NCBI RefSeq assembly: GCF_010993975.1
Contig: NZ_JAACZO010000052.1
Span: 186,001-250,000 of the forward strand
Direction of reading: 5' to 3'
Length of the DNA stretch: 64,000 bases
Origin: Halomonas faecis
Lineage (GTDB): Bacteria; Pseudomonadota; Gammaproteobacteria; Pseudomonadales; Halomonadaceae
Shown: in pieces, positions 1-7,893 of the stretch
How the letters are laid out: the number at the start of each line of letters is the position of its first letter
How positions within the stretch are numbered: position 1 is the first letter of the stretch
Translations under genes and position numbers: made by a program
The notes under the pieces: model-generated
Database searches by the model: none
What the model was told of the DNA's origin: nothing
What the model saw: only the letters and a program-made list of their open reading frames with translations

Positions 1-4
1 TGAT

Positions 5-274
5 GTGGATACCGTGATCTTGATTAGCCAGGTATTGATGGGCCTGGCCTTGGTGCTGGCCTTCGTGCGTGTGGTCCGCGGCCCCAGTCTTCCCGACCGA
101 GTCGTCGCTCTGGAGCTGTTCGCCAGCACCGTGGTTGGCATGGTAGGGGTGTATGCCATCAAGATGGACGTTTCCAGTTTCCTGGATGCCGCTATCGTCA
201 TTGCGCTGATGGGCTTTCTGACGGCCATCGGTTTCGCTCGCTTTCTTGAGCGGGGAGGACCTCGTGATGATTGA
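5..274 (+). CDS. mrpF: Mrp Na+/H+ antiporter subunit F
   Basis: This is a small hydrophobic subunit of the multi-subunit Mrp (Mnh/Sha) cation/proton antiporter of the inner membrane. The 89 residues form about three membrane helices with the MrpF-typical segment RVVRGPSLPDRVVALEL after the first helix. The length matches the family (about 90). A GTG at 5 is used as start because the bases just before it (TGATG) look like the stop of the preceding subunit gene, but the true start could lie outside the window. It overlaps mrpG by 8 bases, so the two are probably translationally coupled. In a salt-adapted bacterium this complex would export Na+. Confidence 0.9.
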   Translation: MDTVILISQVLMGLALVLAFVRVVRGPSLPDRVVALELFASTVVGMVGVYAIKMDVSSFLDAAIVIALMGFLTAIGFARFLERGGPRDD

Positions 275-683
275 GTTCGTCAAGGGCTTTCTTGTCATTG
301 CGGGAGCCACCTTCATGCTGTTGGCGGCATTGGGCATCCTTCGCCTGCCGGATCTACTCACCCGCATGCACGCCACCACCAAAGCCGCGGCACTGGGCGT
401 GATTCTGCTGATGTTGGCCGTAGCCCTGCACTTTCTCCAGGTGGCGGTCGTCGCGCGTGCCTTCGCGATCATCGTCTTCGTGTTGATGACGGCACCGGTA
501 GCGGCTCATGTCATCGGGCGTGCCGGTTACTTCGTGGGCTCCAAGCTCTGGGATGGCACGGTCAAGGACGAATTGCGTCCCAACTACGATCCCTTGACGC
601 ACGAACTCAAGAGCGGGTTGGAAACCGAGGCCAATGCGCGTCGCGACATCAAACCTTCGCCACAGGAGAGCGACGAGGAGTAG
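267..683 (+). CDS. mrpG: Mrp Na+/H+ antiporter subunit G
   Basis: This is the MrpG subunit of the same membrane antiporter complex and, in usual mrpABCDEFG order, the last gene of the operon. The 138 residues contain three hydrophobic helices and the family segment LGILRLPDLLTRMHATTKA. A hydrophilic tail of about 50 residues ends in acidic residues. The ATG at 267 is preferred because a GGGGAGG ribosome site lies about 9 bases upstream; a GTG at 264 is the alternative. Nothing downstream extends the operon. Confidence 0.9.
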   Translation: MIEFVKGFLVIAGATFMLLAALGILRLPDLLTRMHATTKAAALGVILLMLAVALHFLQVAVVARAFAIIVFVLMTAPVAAHVIGRAGYFVGSKLWDGTVKDELRPNYDPLTHELKSGLETEANARRDIKPSPQESDEE

Positions 684-837
684 CCGCAGGCGTCCGTCGT
701 CGCAGCGCGCCTGTCGCTCAGCCAGCCTTTCACGGCGCGTGAAGTCCAGCGAGGCGCTGCGCCTGCCGGGGTGGCCGTGATATCCGAACTGCGCGATGAT
801 GCGCTGCCTGCATACTCCATGGAGAACCGGAACCACC

Positions 838-2100
838 ATGAAGCGCACCCTGACTCTCGGCTTGATGATGGCGCTGCTGGCCGGCTGCCAGAGCAGCCCT
901 GCCGTCGAAGCGAAGGCAGCGGACGAGCCGGCTGCCGAACGGGCGAGCCTGGCCGCCGATGACGTGGCAGAGGCGGCAACGTTTGACGATTTCGCTAGCT
1001 GGTTGGCCAGTTTTCGGCGCCAAGCCCGCGCCGAGGGCATCGACTCAACGACTCTGGATCGCGCGCTGCAAGGTTTGCGCTATCGGCCTCGGGTCATCGA
1101 ACTCGACCGCTCTCAGCCCGAGTTCGTGCGCCCCATCTGGCAGTATCTCGACAGCGCCGTGTCGGCCAGTCGCGTCACCAATGGGCGCGATCGCCTGTCC
1201 GAACATTACGATACGGCAAATGACGTCGAACGTCGCTACGGCGTACCGGCCGAGATCTTGGTAGCGATCTGGGGCGTGGAGAGCAACTACGGCAGCAACT
1301 TCGGCGATTTCTCCACTCTCGAGGCACTCGCCAGCCTGGCCTTCGAGGGGCGTCGCCGTGATTTCGCCCATGACGAACTGTTGGCCGCTCTGCGCATCAT
1401 CGCGGCGGGAGACATCGCTCCTGACGACATGATCGGCTCCTGGGCGGGAGCCATGGGACATACCCAGTTCCTGCCTTCGAGTTTCACGGTCTATGCCGTC
1501 GACGCCGACGGTGATGGCCGCCGGGACATCTGGGGCAGCATCCCCGACGTGCTGGCCTCCACGGCCAACTACCTGGCCGAGTCGGGTTGGCAGCCCGGCC
1601 AGCCCTGGGGGGTGGAAGTCCGGCTGCCACAGGACTTCGACTACGCCCAGGCCGAACTCTCCACCCGTCGCTCCAGCCGCGAGTGGGCCGCCCAGGGCGT
1701 GCGCCCGGTGGGGGGTGGCGAGCTGCCGGCCTTCGCGGCGGCGGCAGTGATCACGCCGGCCGGGGCGCGCGGGCCGGCCTTTCTGGTAGGGCCCAATTTC
1801 CGGGCCATCCTGCGCTACAACAATGCCACCAGCTATGCCTTGGCCGTGGCCACTCTGGCCGACGAACTCGCCGGACGCGATGGCATCCTGACGGGCTGGC
1901 CGCGCGGCGAACAGCCGTTGGCGCGCCGGCAGGTTCGTGAGATGCAGCGCTCGCTCAATCGGCGCGGCTACGAGGTGGGCGTGGCCGACGGCATTCTCGG
2001 TCCCAATACCCGTCGTGGCCTGCGCGACTTCCAGCGCGCCATCGGCGAGACCCCCGATGGCTTCGCCACCCGTCGCCTGCTGGAACGGCTGACTCGATAG
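838..2100 (+). CDS. mltB: Lytic murein transglycosylase, MltB family lipoprotein
   Basis: The enzyme cleaves the MurNAc-GlcNAc bond of peptidoglycan with formation of 1,6-anhydroMurNAc, in the periplasm attached to a membrane by its lipid. The 420-residue protein starts with a lipoprotein signal ending in LLAGC. A lysozyme-like catalytic domain follows, with the catalytic glutamate in AIWGVESNYGS and the family motif GAMGHTQFLPSSF. The C-terminal 70 residues are a peptidoglycan-binding type 1 domain (GILGPNTRRGLRDFQ). The ATG at 838 is chosen because it places the signal peptide at the N terminus; an upstream in-frame ATG adds only non-signal residues. This is the MltB subfamily with a C-terminal binding domain, so the symbol is family-level. 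Confidence 0.9.
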   Translation: MKRTLTLGLMMALLAGCQSSPAVEAKAADEPAAERASLAADDVAEAATFDDFASWLASFRRQARAEGIDSTTLDRALQGLRYRPRVIELDRSQPEFVRPIWQYLDSAVSASRVTNGRDRLSEHYDTANDVERRYGVPAEILVAIWGVESNYGSNFGDFSTLEALASLAFEGRRRDFAHDELLAALRIIAAGDIAPDDMIGSWAGAMGHTQFLPSSFTVYAVDADGDGRRDIWGSIPDVLASTANYLAESGWQPGQPWGVEVRLPQDFDYAQAELSTRRSSREWAAQGVRPVGGGELPAFAAAAVITPAGARGPAFLVGPNFRAILRYNNATSYALAVATLADELAGRDGILTGWPRGEQPLARRQVREMQRSLNRRGYEVGVADGILGPNTRRGLRDFQRAIGETPDGFATRRLLERLTR

Positions 2101-2119
2101 CGCAACGAGGAGAACGCGG

Positions 2120-2695
2120 ATGAGAGGACAGAGTCTGGTCGCCGCACTGGCTGCGGCACTGCTGGTGTTCGCCACGGCCAGTGCCCAGGACGAAGCGGAG
2201 GTCTTTGGCTGGGTGGAGAAGGCGACGCTCGAACCCTGGGGCGTCGAGGTGAAGGCCAAGCTCGACAGCGGCGCCTTGACCTCCTCGCTGGATGCCCGCG
2301 ATATCGAGCGCTTCGACAAGGAGGGCGAGCGCTGGGTGCGATTCCGCCTGGAGCTCGAGGATGAGGCAAGCGGCGAGACCTTCTCCAAGACGCTGGAGCG
2401 GCCGGTCTACCGTCGTCTGAAGCTGATCGGCGCCGGTGGCAGCGATCGCCGTCCGGTGGTGCTGCTCGAGGTATGCCTGGGCGACACCGTCTACGAAGAG
2501 CAGTTCAGCCTGCGCGACAGAGGGGGCATGAATTATCCGATGCTGCTTGGGCGCCGTACCATCGGTCACCTGGGGCTGCTCGACGTGACCGAGACCTTTC
2601 TGACCGAGCCCGACTGCGGAGAGGATGCGGAGCTGGTGGAGCATGACCCCGATGAGGAAGCTCCACCTGACGGCGGAAAGACGGAAAAGAGCTAG
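2120..2695 (+). CDS. Retropepsin-like aspartic endopeptidase (RimB/DUF785 type), exported
   Basis: The 191-residue protein belongs to the family annotated as ATP-dependent zinc protease, whose fold is retropepsin-like. The catalytic-type motif KLDSGALTSSLDA lies about 50 residues in, and NYPMLLGRRTIGHLG near residue 140 is the second conserved strand. The first 22 residues form a signal peptide ending ATASAQ, so the product is periplasmic. Members are often near RimK-type ligases, but no ligase is seen here. The acidic, proline-rich last 25 residues look disordered. It follows mltB by 19 bases and is probably cotranscribed. The true substrate is unknown. Confidence 0.8.
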   Translation: MRGQSLVAALAAALLVFATASAQDEAEVFGWVEKATLEPWGVEVKAKLDSGALTSSLDARDIERFDKEGERWVRFRLELEDEASGETFSKTLERPVYRRLKLIGAGGSDRRPVVLLEVCLGDTVYEEQFSLRDRGGMNYPMLLGRRTIGHLGLLDVTETFLTEPDCGEDAELVEHDPDEEAPPDGGKTEKS

Positions 2696-2735
2696 CCGTC
2701 CGTCGGGGTTGGCCGGCGTTGAATCCGGCAGTCTG

Positions 2736-3449
2736 CTAGAAGAGGCGCGCCAGCAAAGCAGTCACCGCCGTCTCCACGCGCAGTATGCGCGGCCCCAGGT
2801 GAATGCCCTGGCAGCCCGCGGCCTGCAGCCGTTCCACCTCCCAGGGAATGAAACCGCCTTCCGGCCCGACCAGCAGCAGGGTCGGTTCGTGAATCCCGCG
2901 TGGGCATTCGGTCGGCATCCCCGGGTGGGCGAGCAGGCCGCGGCGGTCGTCGAGCAGGCCGGGCAGTTCGTCCTCGACGAAGGGGCGAAAACCCTTGGCC
3001 AGGGTGACCTTCGGCATTGCGGTGTCGCGAGCCTGTTCCAGGCCCAGCACCAGATGCGCGTGGATCTTGTCGGCAGTGAGCTCCGGCGACTGCCAGTAGC
3101 TCTTCTCTACGCGTCGGGTATTGAGTAGGGTGAGTTCCTTCACGCCCAGCGCGGTGACGTGCTCCAGGGTTCTCGCCAGCATGCGAGGTCGCGGTAGTGC
3201 CAGCGCCAGGTGCACCGGCAGCGGCGGCGGCGAGGCCTGATCCAGGGCGTCCAGGGCGAAGCGTGCCTCGTGGGCGTCGAGGGAGAGCAGTTCGCCGTGG
3301 CCGATGCCGCCGTCCTCGATCCCCAGCGTCAGGTGATCGCCCGGACGAGCATGGTGCACCTCCCGCAGATGACGTAGGCGGCGCGGGTCGCGAACTCGTG
3401 CCAAACGGGGGGAAACGACGTCAGCGGGAGCAAGCAGTATCAGGTTCAT
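2736..3449 (-). CDS. rsmE: 16S rRNA (uracil1498-N3)-methyltransferase
   Basis: RsmE methylates U1498 of 16S rRNA on the assembled 30S subunit using S-adenosylmethionine. The 237 residues match the family length. An N-terminal PUA-like part (RVRDPRRLRHLREVHHARPGD) is followed by a C-terminal SPOUT knot with LLVGPEGGFIPWEVE and LGPRILRVETA, which build the cofactor site. The ATG at 3449 is chosen because the homologous N terminus begins at MNLILL; the open frame extends 28 residues further upstream without resemblance to the family. It is divergent from phaR. Confidence 0.93.
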   Translation of the reverse strand: MNLILLAPADVVSPRLARVRDPRRLRHLREVHHARPGDHLTLGIEDGGIGHGELLSLDAHEARFALDALDQASPPPLPVHLALALPRPRMLARTLEHVTALGVKELTLLNTRRVEKSYWQSPELTADKIHAHLVLGLEQARDTAMPKVTLAKGFRPFVEDELPGLLDDRRGLLAHPGMPTECPRGIHEPTLLLVGPEGGFIPWEVERLQAAGCQGIHLGPRILRVETAVTALLARLF

Positions 3450-3472
3450 CGGCTCTCGTGGAATGCTCGGAT

Positions 3473-3500
3473 TTGCATGGGCGGTGGGGCGGTGCACAAT
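3473..3500 (+). promoter_or_regulatory. Candidate sigma-70 promoter for phaR
   Basis: TTGCAT (3473-3478) and CACAAT (3495-3500) are separated by 16 bases, in the gap between the divergent rsmE and phaR genes. The distance to the phaR start is about 45 bases. The match is imperfect and is an inference only. Confidence 0.35.
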
Positions 3501-3544
3501 AGCGGCATGACGAGCGCCCGCCAGCCACGACAAGGAGAAACGCC

Positions 3545-4018
3545 GTGCGCGTGATTCGCAAGTATGCCAACCGTCGGCTCTACGATACGGAACAGAGTCG
3601 CTATGTGACCCTCGAGGATCTGCGCCGCCTGATTCTCGATGAAATCCCCTTCCGCGTCGAGGATGCCAAGAGCGGCGAAGACCTGACCCGCACCATTCTG
3701 TTGTCGATCATCATCGAACAGGAGCAGGCCGACGGTGAGGCGCATGTTTTTTCCAACGACCTGCTGGCGCAGTTCATCCGCGTCTACGATATGGCTCAGC
3801 CGCTGCCGTTGGCCCGCTACCTCGAACAGGGCACGCAACTGATGCTCGAGCAGCAGAAGCACATGCAGGATCAGTGGCAGCAGGCCATGCGACACTCGCC
3901 CATGGAGTTGATGCGGGAGCTGGCCGAGGAGAACATGCGCTTCTGGCAACAGACCATCGGTCAGGCCGCCAACGGCAAAGGCCCGGGCGATGGCAAGGAC
4001 GACGACAAGACGTCATGA
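3545..4018 (+). CDS. phaR: PhaR-type polyhydroxyalkanoate synthesis regulator
   Basis: This is a DNA- and granule-binding repressor of polyhydroxyalkanoate metabolism. The first 60 residues carry the PHB/PHA accumulation regulator domain (VIRKYANRRLYDTEQSRYV), and a second PHB-accumulation domain follows at about residues 65-110. The C-terminal 30 residues are glycine- and lysine-rich. The length of 157 is normal. The GTG at 3545 follows an AAGGAG ribosome site at a good distance and is the only plausible start. No phasin or PHA synthase gene is in this window, so the target genes lie elsewhere. Confidence 0.85.
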   Translation: MRVIRKYANRRLYDTEQSRYVTLEDLRRLILDEIPFRVEDAKSGEDLTRTILLSIIIEQEQADGEAHVFSNDLLAQFIRVYDMAQPLPLARYLEQGTQLMLEQQKHMQDQWQQAMRHSPMELMRELAEENMRFWQQTIGQAANGKGPGDGKDDDKTS

Positions 4019-4089
4019 GCAAAGCGGCGTCATCCGGCGCTTTCTGACATAATGCTGCGACGTTTCGAGTTGGCAAGAAGGTGTTGCAG

Positions 4090-5382
4090 ATGCAAGTGCT
4101 GATCATCGGCGGCGGAGGCCGCGAACATGCCCTGGCCTGGAAGATCGCCCGGTCGCCGCGGGTCGATCGTGTCTTCGTGGCGCCCGGCAATGCCGGTACG
4201 GCACGAGAGACCGGTGTGGAGAACGTCGCCATCGACGTCGCCGACCTCGATGGCCTGGTGGCGTTCGCCCGCGAGCGCGACGTGGCTCTGACCGTGGTCG
4301 GTCCCGAGGCGCCGCTGGTGGCCGGCGTGGTCGATCGCTTTCGCGCCGCGGGGCTGACAATCTTTGGTCCCACGGCGGGTGCCGCCCAGCTCGAAGGGTC
4401 CAAATCCTTTTCCAAGGACTTCCTGGCTCGCCACGCCATTCCCACCGCCGAGTACCGCACCTTCACTGCGGTCGCCCCGGCGCTGGACTACCTCGCCGAG
4501 AAAGGGGCGCCCATCGTCATCAAGGCCGATGGGCTGGCCGCCGGCAAGGGCGTGATCGTCGCCGAGACCCTGGCCGATGCCGAGTCGGCGGTGCGCGACA
4601 TGCTCGAGGCCAACGCCTTCGGCGATGCCGGAGCGCGGGTGGTGATCGAGGAGTTCCTCGACGGCGAAGAGGCGAGCTTCATCGTCATGGTCGACGGCGA
4701 GACGGTACTGCCGCTGGCCACCAGCCAGGATCACAAGCGCGCCTACGACGGCGATGCCGGTCCCAATACCGGTGGCATGGGCGCCTATTCGCCGGCGCCG
4801 GTGGTCACCGAGGCGGTCCATGAGCGCATCATCCAGCGCGTCATTCAGCCCACGGTGCAAGGCATGGCAGCGGAGGGGTATCCCTATACGGGCTTCCTGT
4901 ATGCCGGCCTGATGATCGACCCCGAGGGCAACCCCAGGGTGATCGAGTTCAACTGCCGTTTCGGCGACCCCGAGACCCAGCCGATACTGCTGCGACTCGA
5001 ATCGGACCTGGCCGCACTGTGCCTGGCCGGGGCGCGAGGCGAGCTGGCCGGCCACACCTGCGATTGGGAGCCGCGCGCCGCCGTGGGCGTGGTGATGGCC
5101 GCCGGCGGCTATCCGGGCCGCTATCGCAAGGGCGATGCCATCGAGGGGCTCGACGCTGCGGAGGCTAGCGGCTGCAAGGTCTTCCACGCCGGCACCGCCG
5201 AGCAGGACGGCCGGATCGTCACCGCCGGTGGCCGGGTGCTGTGCGTCACGGCCCTCGGCGAGGACGTCGGCACGGCTCGCGACCTGGCCTACCGTGGCGT
5301 GGCGGCGATCGACTGGCCTGGCGTCGAGTACCGTCGCGACATCGCTTTCCGTGCCATCGAAAGAGAGCGCCAGGCCGGCTGA
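4090..5382 (+). CDS. purD: Phosphoribosylamine--glycine ligase
   Basis: PurD makes glycinamide ribonucleotide from phosphoribosylamine, glycine and ATP in cytosolic purine synthesis. The 430 residues have the complete ATP-grasp layout: N-terminal MQVLIIGGGGREHALAWK, ATP-binding KADGLAAGKGV at about 145, the active-site segment NTGGMGAYSPAP at about 225, and metal-binding EFNCRFGDPETQ at about 285. The ATG at 4090 is chosen as it begins the conserved first strand; a GTG nine bases upstream is in frame. The gene is not paired with purH here, which is common in this group. Confidence 0.96.
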   Translation: MQVLIIGGGGREHALAWKIARSPRVDRVFVAPGNAGTARETGVENVAIDVADLDGLVAFARERDVALTVVGPEAPLVAGVVDRFRAAGLTIFGPTAGAAQLEGSKSFSKDFLARHAIPTAEYRTFTAVAPALDYLAEKGAPIVIKADGLAAGKGVIVAETLADAESAVRDMLEANAFGDAGARVVIEEFLDGEEASFIVMVDGETVLPLATSQDHKRAYDGDAGPNTGGMGAYSPAPVVTEAVHERIIQRVIQPTVQGMAAEGYPYTGFLYAGLMIDPEGNPRVIEFNCRFGDPETQPILLRLESDLAALCLAGARGELAGHTCDWEPRAAVGVVMAAGGYPGRYRKGDAIEGLDAAEASGCKVFHAGTAEQDGRIVTAGGRVLCVTALGEDVGTARDLAYRGVAAIDWPGVEYRRDIAFRAIERERQAG

Positions 5383-5431
5383 TCCTCGGCCGCTACGCCA
5401 CGACCCGCGAACGACATGATCAGGAGTCAGC

Positions 5432-5872
5432 ATGGAGCGCATCAGACTGGACTTTCCCGACGCGGCGATCATTCATCGTCAGGCGCTGGCGGTTCGCATC
5501 ACCGACATGAACTATGGCCGCCATCTGGGCCACGACGCCCTGGTGTCGCTGCTCCACGAGGCGCGTGTGGCGGCGCTGGCATCGCTGGGCCTTGCCGAGT
5601 GGGATCTGGGTGGCTGCGCCAGCGTGGTCGCCGATCTCGCGGTGCAGTACCAGGCCGAAGCGCGCTGGCCCGACGCTCTCGTGGCGGAGACCGCCGTGCG
5701 TCCACCCGAAGGCAAGGCGCTCACCGTCTACCAGCGGCTGCGTCGCGAGGATGACGATCGGGTGGTGGCCACGGCGCGGCTCAACCTGGTGCTGCTCGAC
5801 CCGGTCAGCGGGCGGCCCACGGCGGTGCCGGCGAGCGTGCGGGATGCAGTGACCCGGGCGGGGGCGGCCTGA
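5432..5872 (+). CDS. Acyl-CoA thioesterase, hotdog fold
   Basis: The 146-residue protein is a single hotdog domain of the 4-hydroxybenzoyl-CoA thioesterase / YbgC group. It hydrolyses an acyl-CoA or acyl-carrier thioester in the cytosol. The segment ITDMNYGRHLGHDALVSLLHEAR corresponds to the family active-site region, with asparagine where YbgC members carry aspartate (DxNxHLGHD style); the 20-residue core lies at residues 24-46. Its stop codon overlaps the start of the next gene by one base (TGATG), so the two are coupled. The substrate cannot be told from sequence. Confidence 0.75.
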   Translation: MERIRLDFPDAAIIHRQALAVRITDMNYGRHLGHDALVSLLHEARVAALASLGLAEWDLGGCASVVADLAVQYQAEARWPDALVAETAVRPPEGKALTVYQRLRREDDDRVVATARLNLVLLDPVSGRPTAVPASVRDAVTRAGAA

Positions 5873-6744
5873 TGTCCCGTGAGTACCCGGTCATTGCGGT
5901 GACCGGCTCTTCCGGCGCTGGCACCACCACGGTGAAGCGTACCTTCGAGCGCATGTTCGCTCGCGAGGACGTGCACGCCGCCTACGTCGACGGCGATGCC
6001 TTCCATCGCTACACCCGCGACGAGCTGACGCGGATCTTCCGCGAGGAGCCCGAACGCAAAGACGAGCTCTCCCACTTCGCCGTGGAGGCCAACCTGCTCG
6101 ATCGTCTCGAGACGCTGTTTCAGGAGTATGGCGAGCACGGCACCGGCACTTACCGTCATTACATCCACGCCGAAGACAAGCAGATGATCGAGGCCGGCTG
6201 CCAGGTCGGCACTTTCACCGAGTGGCAGCCGCTGCCCTGCGGTACCGACCTGCTCTTCTACGAAGGGCTGCACGGTGGGCTGGTCACCACCGATCATGAC
6301 ATCGCTCGTCATGTCGACCTGCTGATCGGCGTGGCGCCGACCATGAATCTGGAGTGGATACAGAAGATCGACCGCGACACCAAGCTGCGCGGTTACTCCC
6401 AGGAGGCGGTGATCGACACCATCCTGGGGCGCATGGACGACTACGTGCGCTACATTCAGCCGCAGTTCTCGCGCACCCACATCAATTTCCAGCGCGTGCC
6501 GACCGTGGACACCTCCAACCCCTTCGAGGTACAGGACATTCCCACCGATGCCGAATCCTTCGTGGTGATTCGTTTCCGCGATCCCTCCACGGTGGACTTC
6601 CCCTGGTTGCTGGCAATGATCCAGGATGCCTTCATGAGCCGCCCGCACACCCTGGTGGTGCCGGGGTCGCGCATGCCGCTGGCCATCGAACTGATCATCG
6701 CGCCGCTGGTGCGTCACCTGCTCGCCCAGCGCCGTTTCCGCTGA
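5872..6744 (+). CDS. prkB: Phosphoribulokinase-like kinase (PrkB type)
   Basis: The 290-residue P-loop kinase resembles bacterial class I phosphoribulokinases. It has a Walker A-type GSSGAGTTT at residues 12-20, the substrate segment YVDGDAFHRY, and FYEGLHGGL near 130. The length equals both Calvin-cycle Prk and the E. coli PrkB (YhfR-region) homologue. No RuBisCO or other Calvin gene is nearby, and heterotrophic gammaproteobacteria carry this paralogue without carbon fixation, so ribulose-5-phosphate phosphorylation is not assured. It is translationally coupled to the upstream thioesterase, which may indicate joint function in acyl or sugar-phosphate metabolism. Confidence 0.85.
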   Translation: MSREYPVIAVTGSSGAGTTTVKRTFERMFAREDVHAAYVDGDAFHRYTRDELTRIFREEPERKDELSHFAVEANLLDRLETLFQEYGEHGTGTYRHYIHAEDKQMIEAGCQVGTFTEWQPLPCGTDLLFYEGLHGGLVTTDHDIARHVDLLIGVAPTMNLEWIQKIDRDTKLRGYSQEAVIDTILGRMDDYVRYIQPQFSRTHINFQRVPTVDTSNPFEVQDIPTDAESFVVIRFRDPSTVDFPWLLAMIQDAFMSRPHTLVVPGSRMPLAIELIIAPLVRHLLAQRRFR

Positions 6745-6781
6745 ACCGCTCATTCGAACCACGCCACGGAGATCGATGACC

Positions 6782-7123
6782 ATGGATTGCCTGTTCTGCA
6801 AGATCATCAATCGCGACATTCCCGCCGACATCGTCTTCGAAGACGACGAGGTGCTGGCCTTCAACGACATCAACCCCCAGGCGCCTACCCACATCCTGAT
6901 CATTCCCAAGCGCCACATCGCCACTCTCAACGACATCGCCGACGAAGACCGCGCCCTGGTGGGACGGCTGCCCCAGGTTGCCGCGCAGCTGGCCAGGGAG
7001 AAAGGCTTCGCCGACGACGGCTACCGGGTGGTGATGAACTGCAATGAACAGGGCGGCCAGACCGTCTATCATATACACATGCATCTGATGGGCGGCCGAC
7101 GCTTTACCTGGCCGGCTGGGTAG
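6782..7123 (+). CDS. hinT: HIT-family purine nucleoside phosphoramidase
   Basis: This small cytosolic hydrolase of the HinT branch acts on nucleoside phosphoramidates and adenylated lysine. The 113 residues include the N-terminal CLFCKI, the conserved LIIPKRHIATL, and the catalytic histidine triad HIHMHLMGG near the C terminus. The ATG at 6782 gives the usual MDCLFCKI start with a GGAG site 10 bases upstream; an ATG at 6776 adds two residues and is possible. It lies 37 bases after the prkB-like gene and may be cotranscribed. Confidence 0.92.
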   Translation: MDCLFCKIINRDIPADIVFEDDEVLAFNDINPQAPTHILIIPKRHIATLNDIADEDRALVGRLPQVAAQLAREKGFADDGYRVVMNCNEQGGQTVYHIHMHLMGGRRFTWPAG

Positions 7124-7178
7124 TCGGCGTTTCTGCGGGCAACCGCGCGCGTTGCGGCGTTCGGCGCATCGGATGCAT

Positions 7179-7207
7179 CCCAGGTGTCGCCGTATGGCGC
7201 ACCTGGG
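7179..7207. terminator. Hairpin between convergent hinT and the OsmC gene
   Basis: A 12-pair stem with one bulged base (CCCAGGTG...CGCC against GGCGCACCTGGG, loop GTAT) lies in the 141-base gap between convergent genes. There is no clear T run on either side, so it is a transcription-ending or RNA-protecting structure of uncertain type. Confidence 0.5.
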
Positions 7208-7264
7208 GCTTCGTCTGAGGCTATGTCTGAAAAGTCGGCGAGTGCGGCCGGTTCTCGGCTCGGC

Positions 7265-7684
7265 CTAGGCGTCGACGATGGAGAACGAGTGGCTGATCTC
7301 CACGCCCCCCTGAGCGAGCATGATCGAGGCGCTGCAGTACTTGTCGGCCGAGAGCTCCACGGCGCGCTGCACCTGTTTCTCCTTCAGCCCGTTGCCACTG
7401 ACCGTGAAGTGGACGTGGATCCGGGTGAACACCGCCGGCACGGCGTCGGCGCGCTCGGCCTCGATATGGGCCACGCAGTCGCTGACCGGGGCGCGGGATT
7501 TCTCGAGGATCTCCATCACGTCGAAGGCGGTGCAGGCGCCCATGCCCATGAGCAGCATTTCCATGGGACGCGGGCCGGTATTGCGGCCGCCGTGGTCGGG
7601 CGGGCCGTCGATGACCACGCTGTGGCCGCTTCCCGATTCGGTGACGAACTGGCGGCCGTCGGTCCATTTCACAGTGGCTTGCAT
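7265..7684 (-). CDS. OsmC family protein (YhfA-like)
   Basis: OsmC/Ohr-fold proteins are cytosolic dimers, some of which reduce organic peroxides with a cysteine pair. This 139-residue protein has MGMGACTAFDVMEIL with one conserved cysteine at about residue 51, and the second one in the YCSASIML segment near residue 117. The pattern and length are those of the YhfA subgroup, not of Ohr. It is convergent to hinT. In E. coli yhfA also lies near prkB, which supports the subgroup assignment by neighbourhood. The physiological substrate is unknown. Confidence 0.85.
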   Translation of the reverse strand: MQATVKWTDGRQFVTESGSGHSVVIDGPPDHGGRNTGPRPMEMLLMGMGACTAFDVMEILEKSRAPVSDCVAHIEAERADAVPAVFTRIHVHFTVSGNGLKEKQVQRAVELSADKYCSASIMLAQGGVEISHSFSIVDA

Positions 7685-7805
7685 GGCGGATTTCCTCGAG
7701 TCGTCGTGAAAACGCAGGCGGCCAGCATAGCAGCTGGCGCGGCGCGGCTCAGCCTCGAGCCGTACGTTGGCTTGCGCCGTCGACAGCTCCCGGGGCGCTG
7801 GACCG

Positions 7806-7885
7806 TCGAGGAGGCGCTGTGAACCCCTCCCTGGGCGCTACCTTCGCCATCCCTGGCGAAGGACCTCCTCTTCGACCTGTCCCCG
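7806..7885 (+). repeat. Structured interspersed repeat, copy 1
   Basis: This copy sits between the OsmC gene and murU. An inner hairpin has perfect 8-base arms CCTTCGCC (7841-7848) and GGCGAAGG (7855-7862) with a 6-base loop. An outer stem is GAGGAGG (7808-7814) with CCTCCTC (7864-7870). About 75 bases align with a second copy near 14.1 kb on the other strand, including GCGCTGTGAA upstream and CCCCGGCA downstream. Within the inner hairpin, the two differences between copies are compensated on both arms. Confidence 0.75.
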
Positions 7886-7893
7886 GCAAGCCG

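Noticed and set aside
7179-7207. A third copy of the structured interspersed repeat.
   Set aside because: The stem sequence (CCCAGGTG...) and flanks do not align with the copies at 7.8 and 14.1 kb; it is a separate hairpin.
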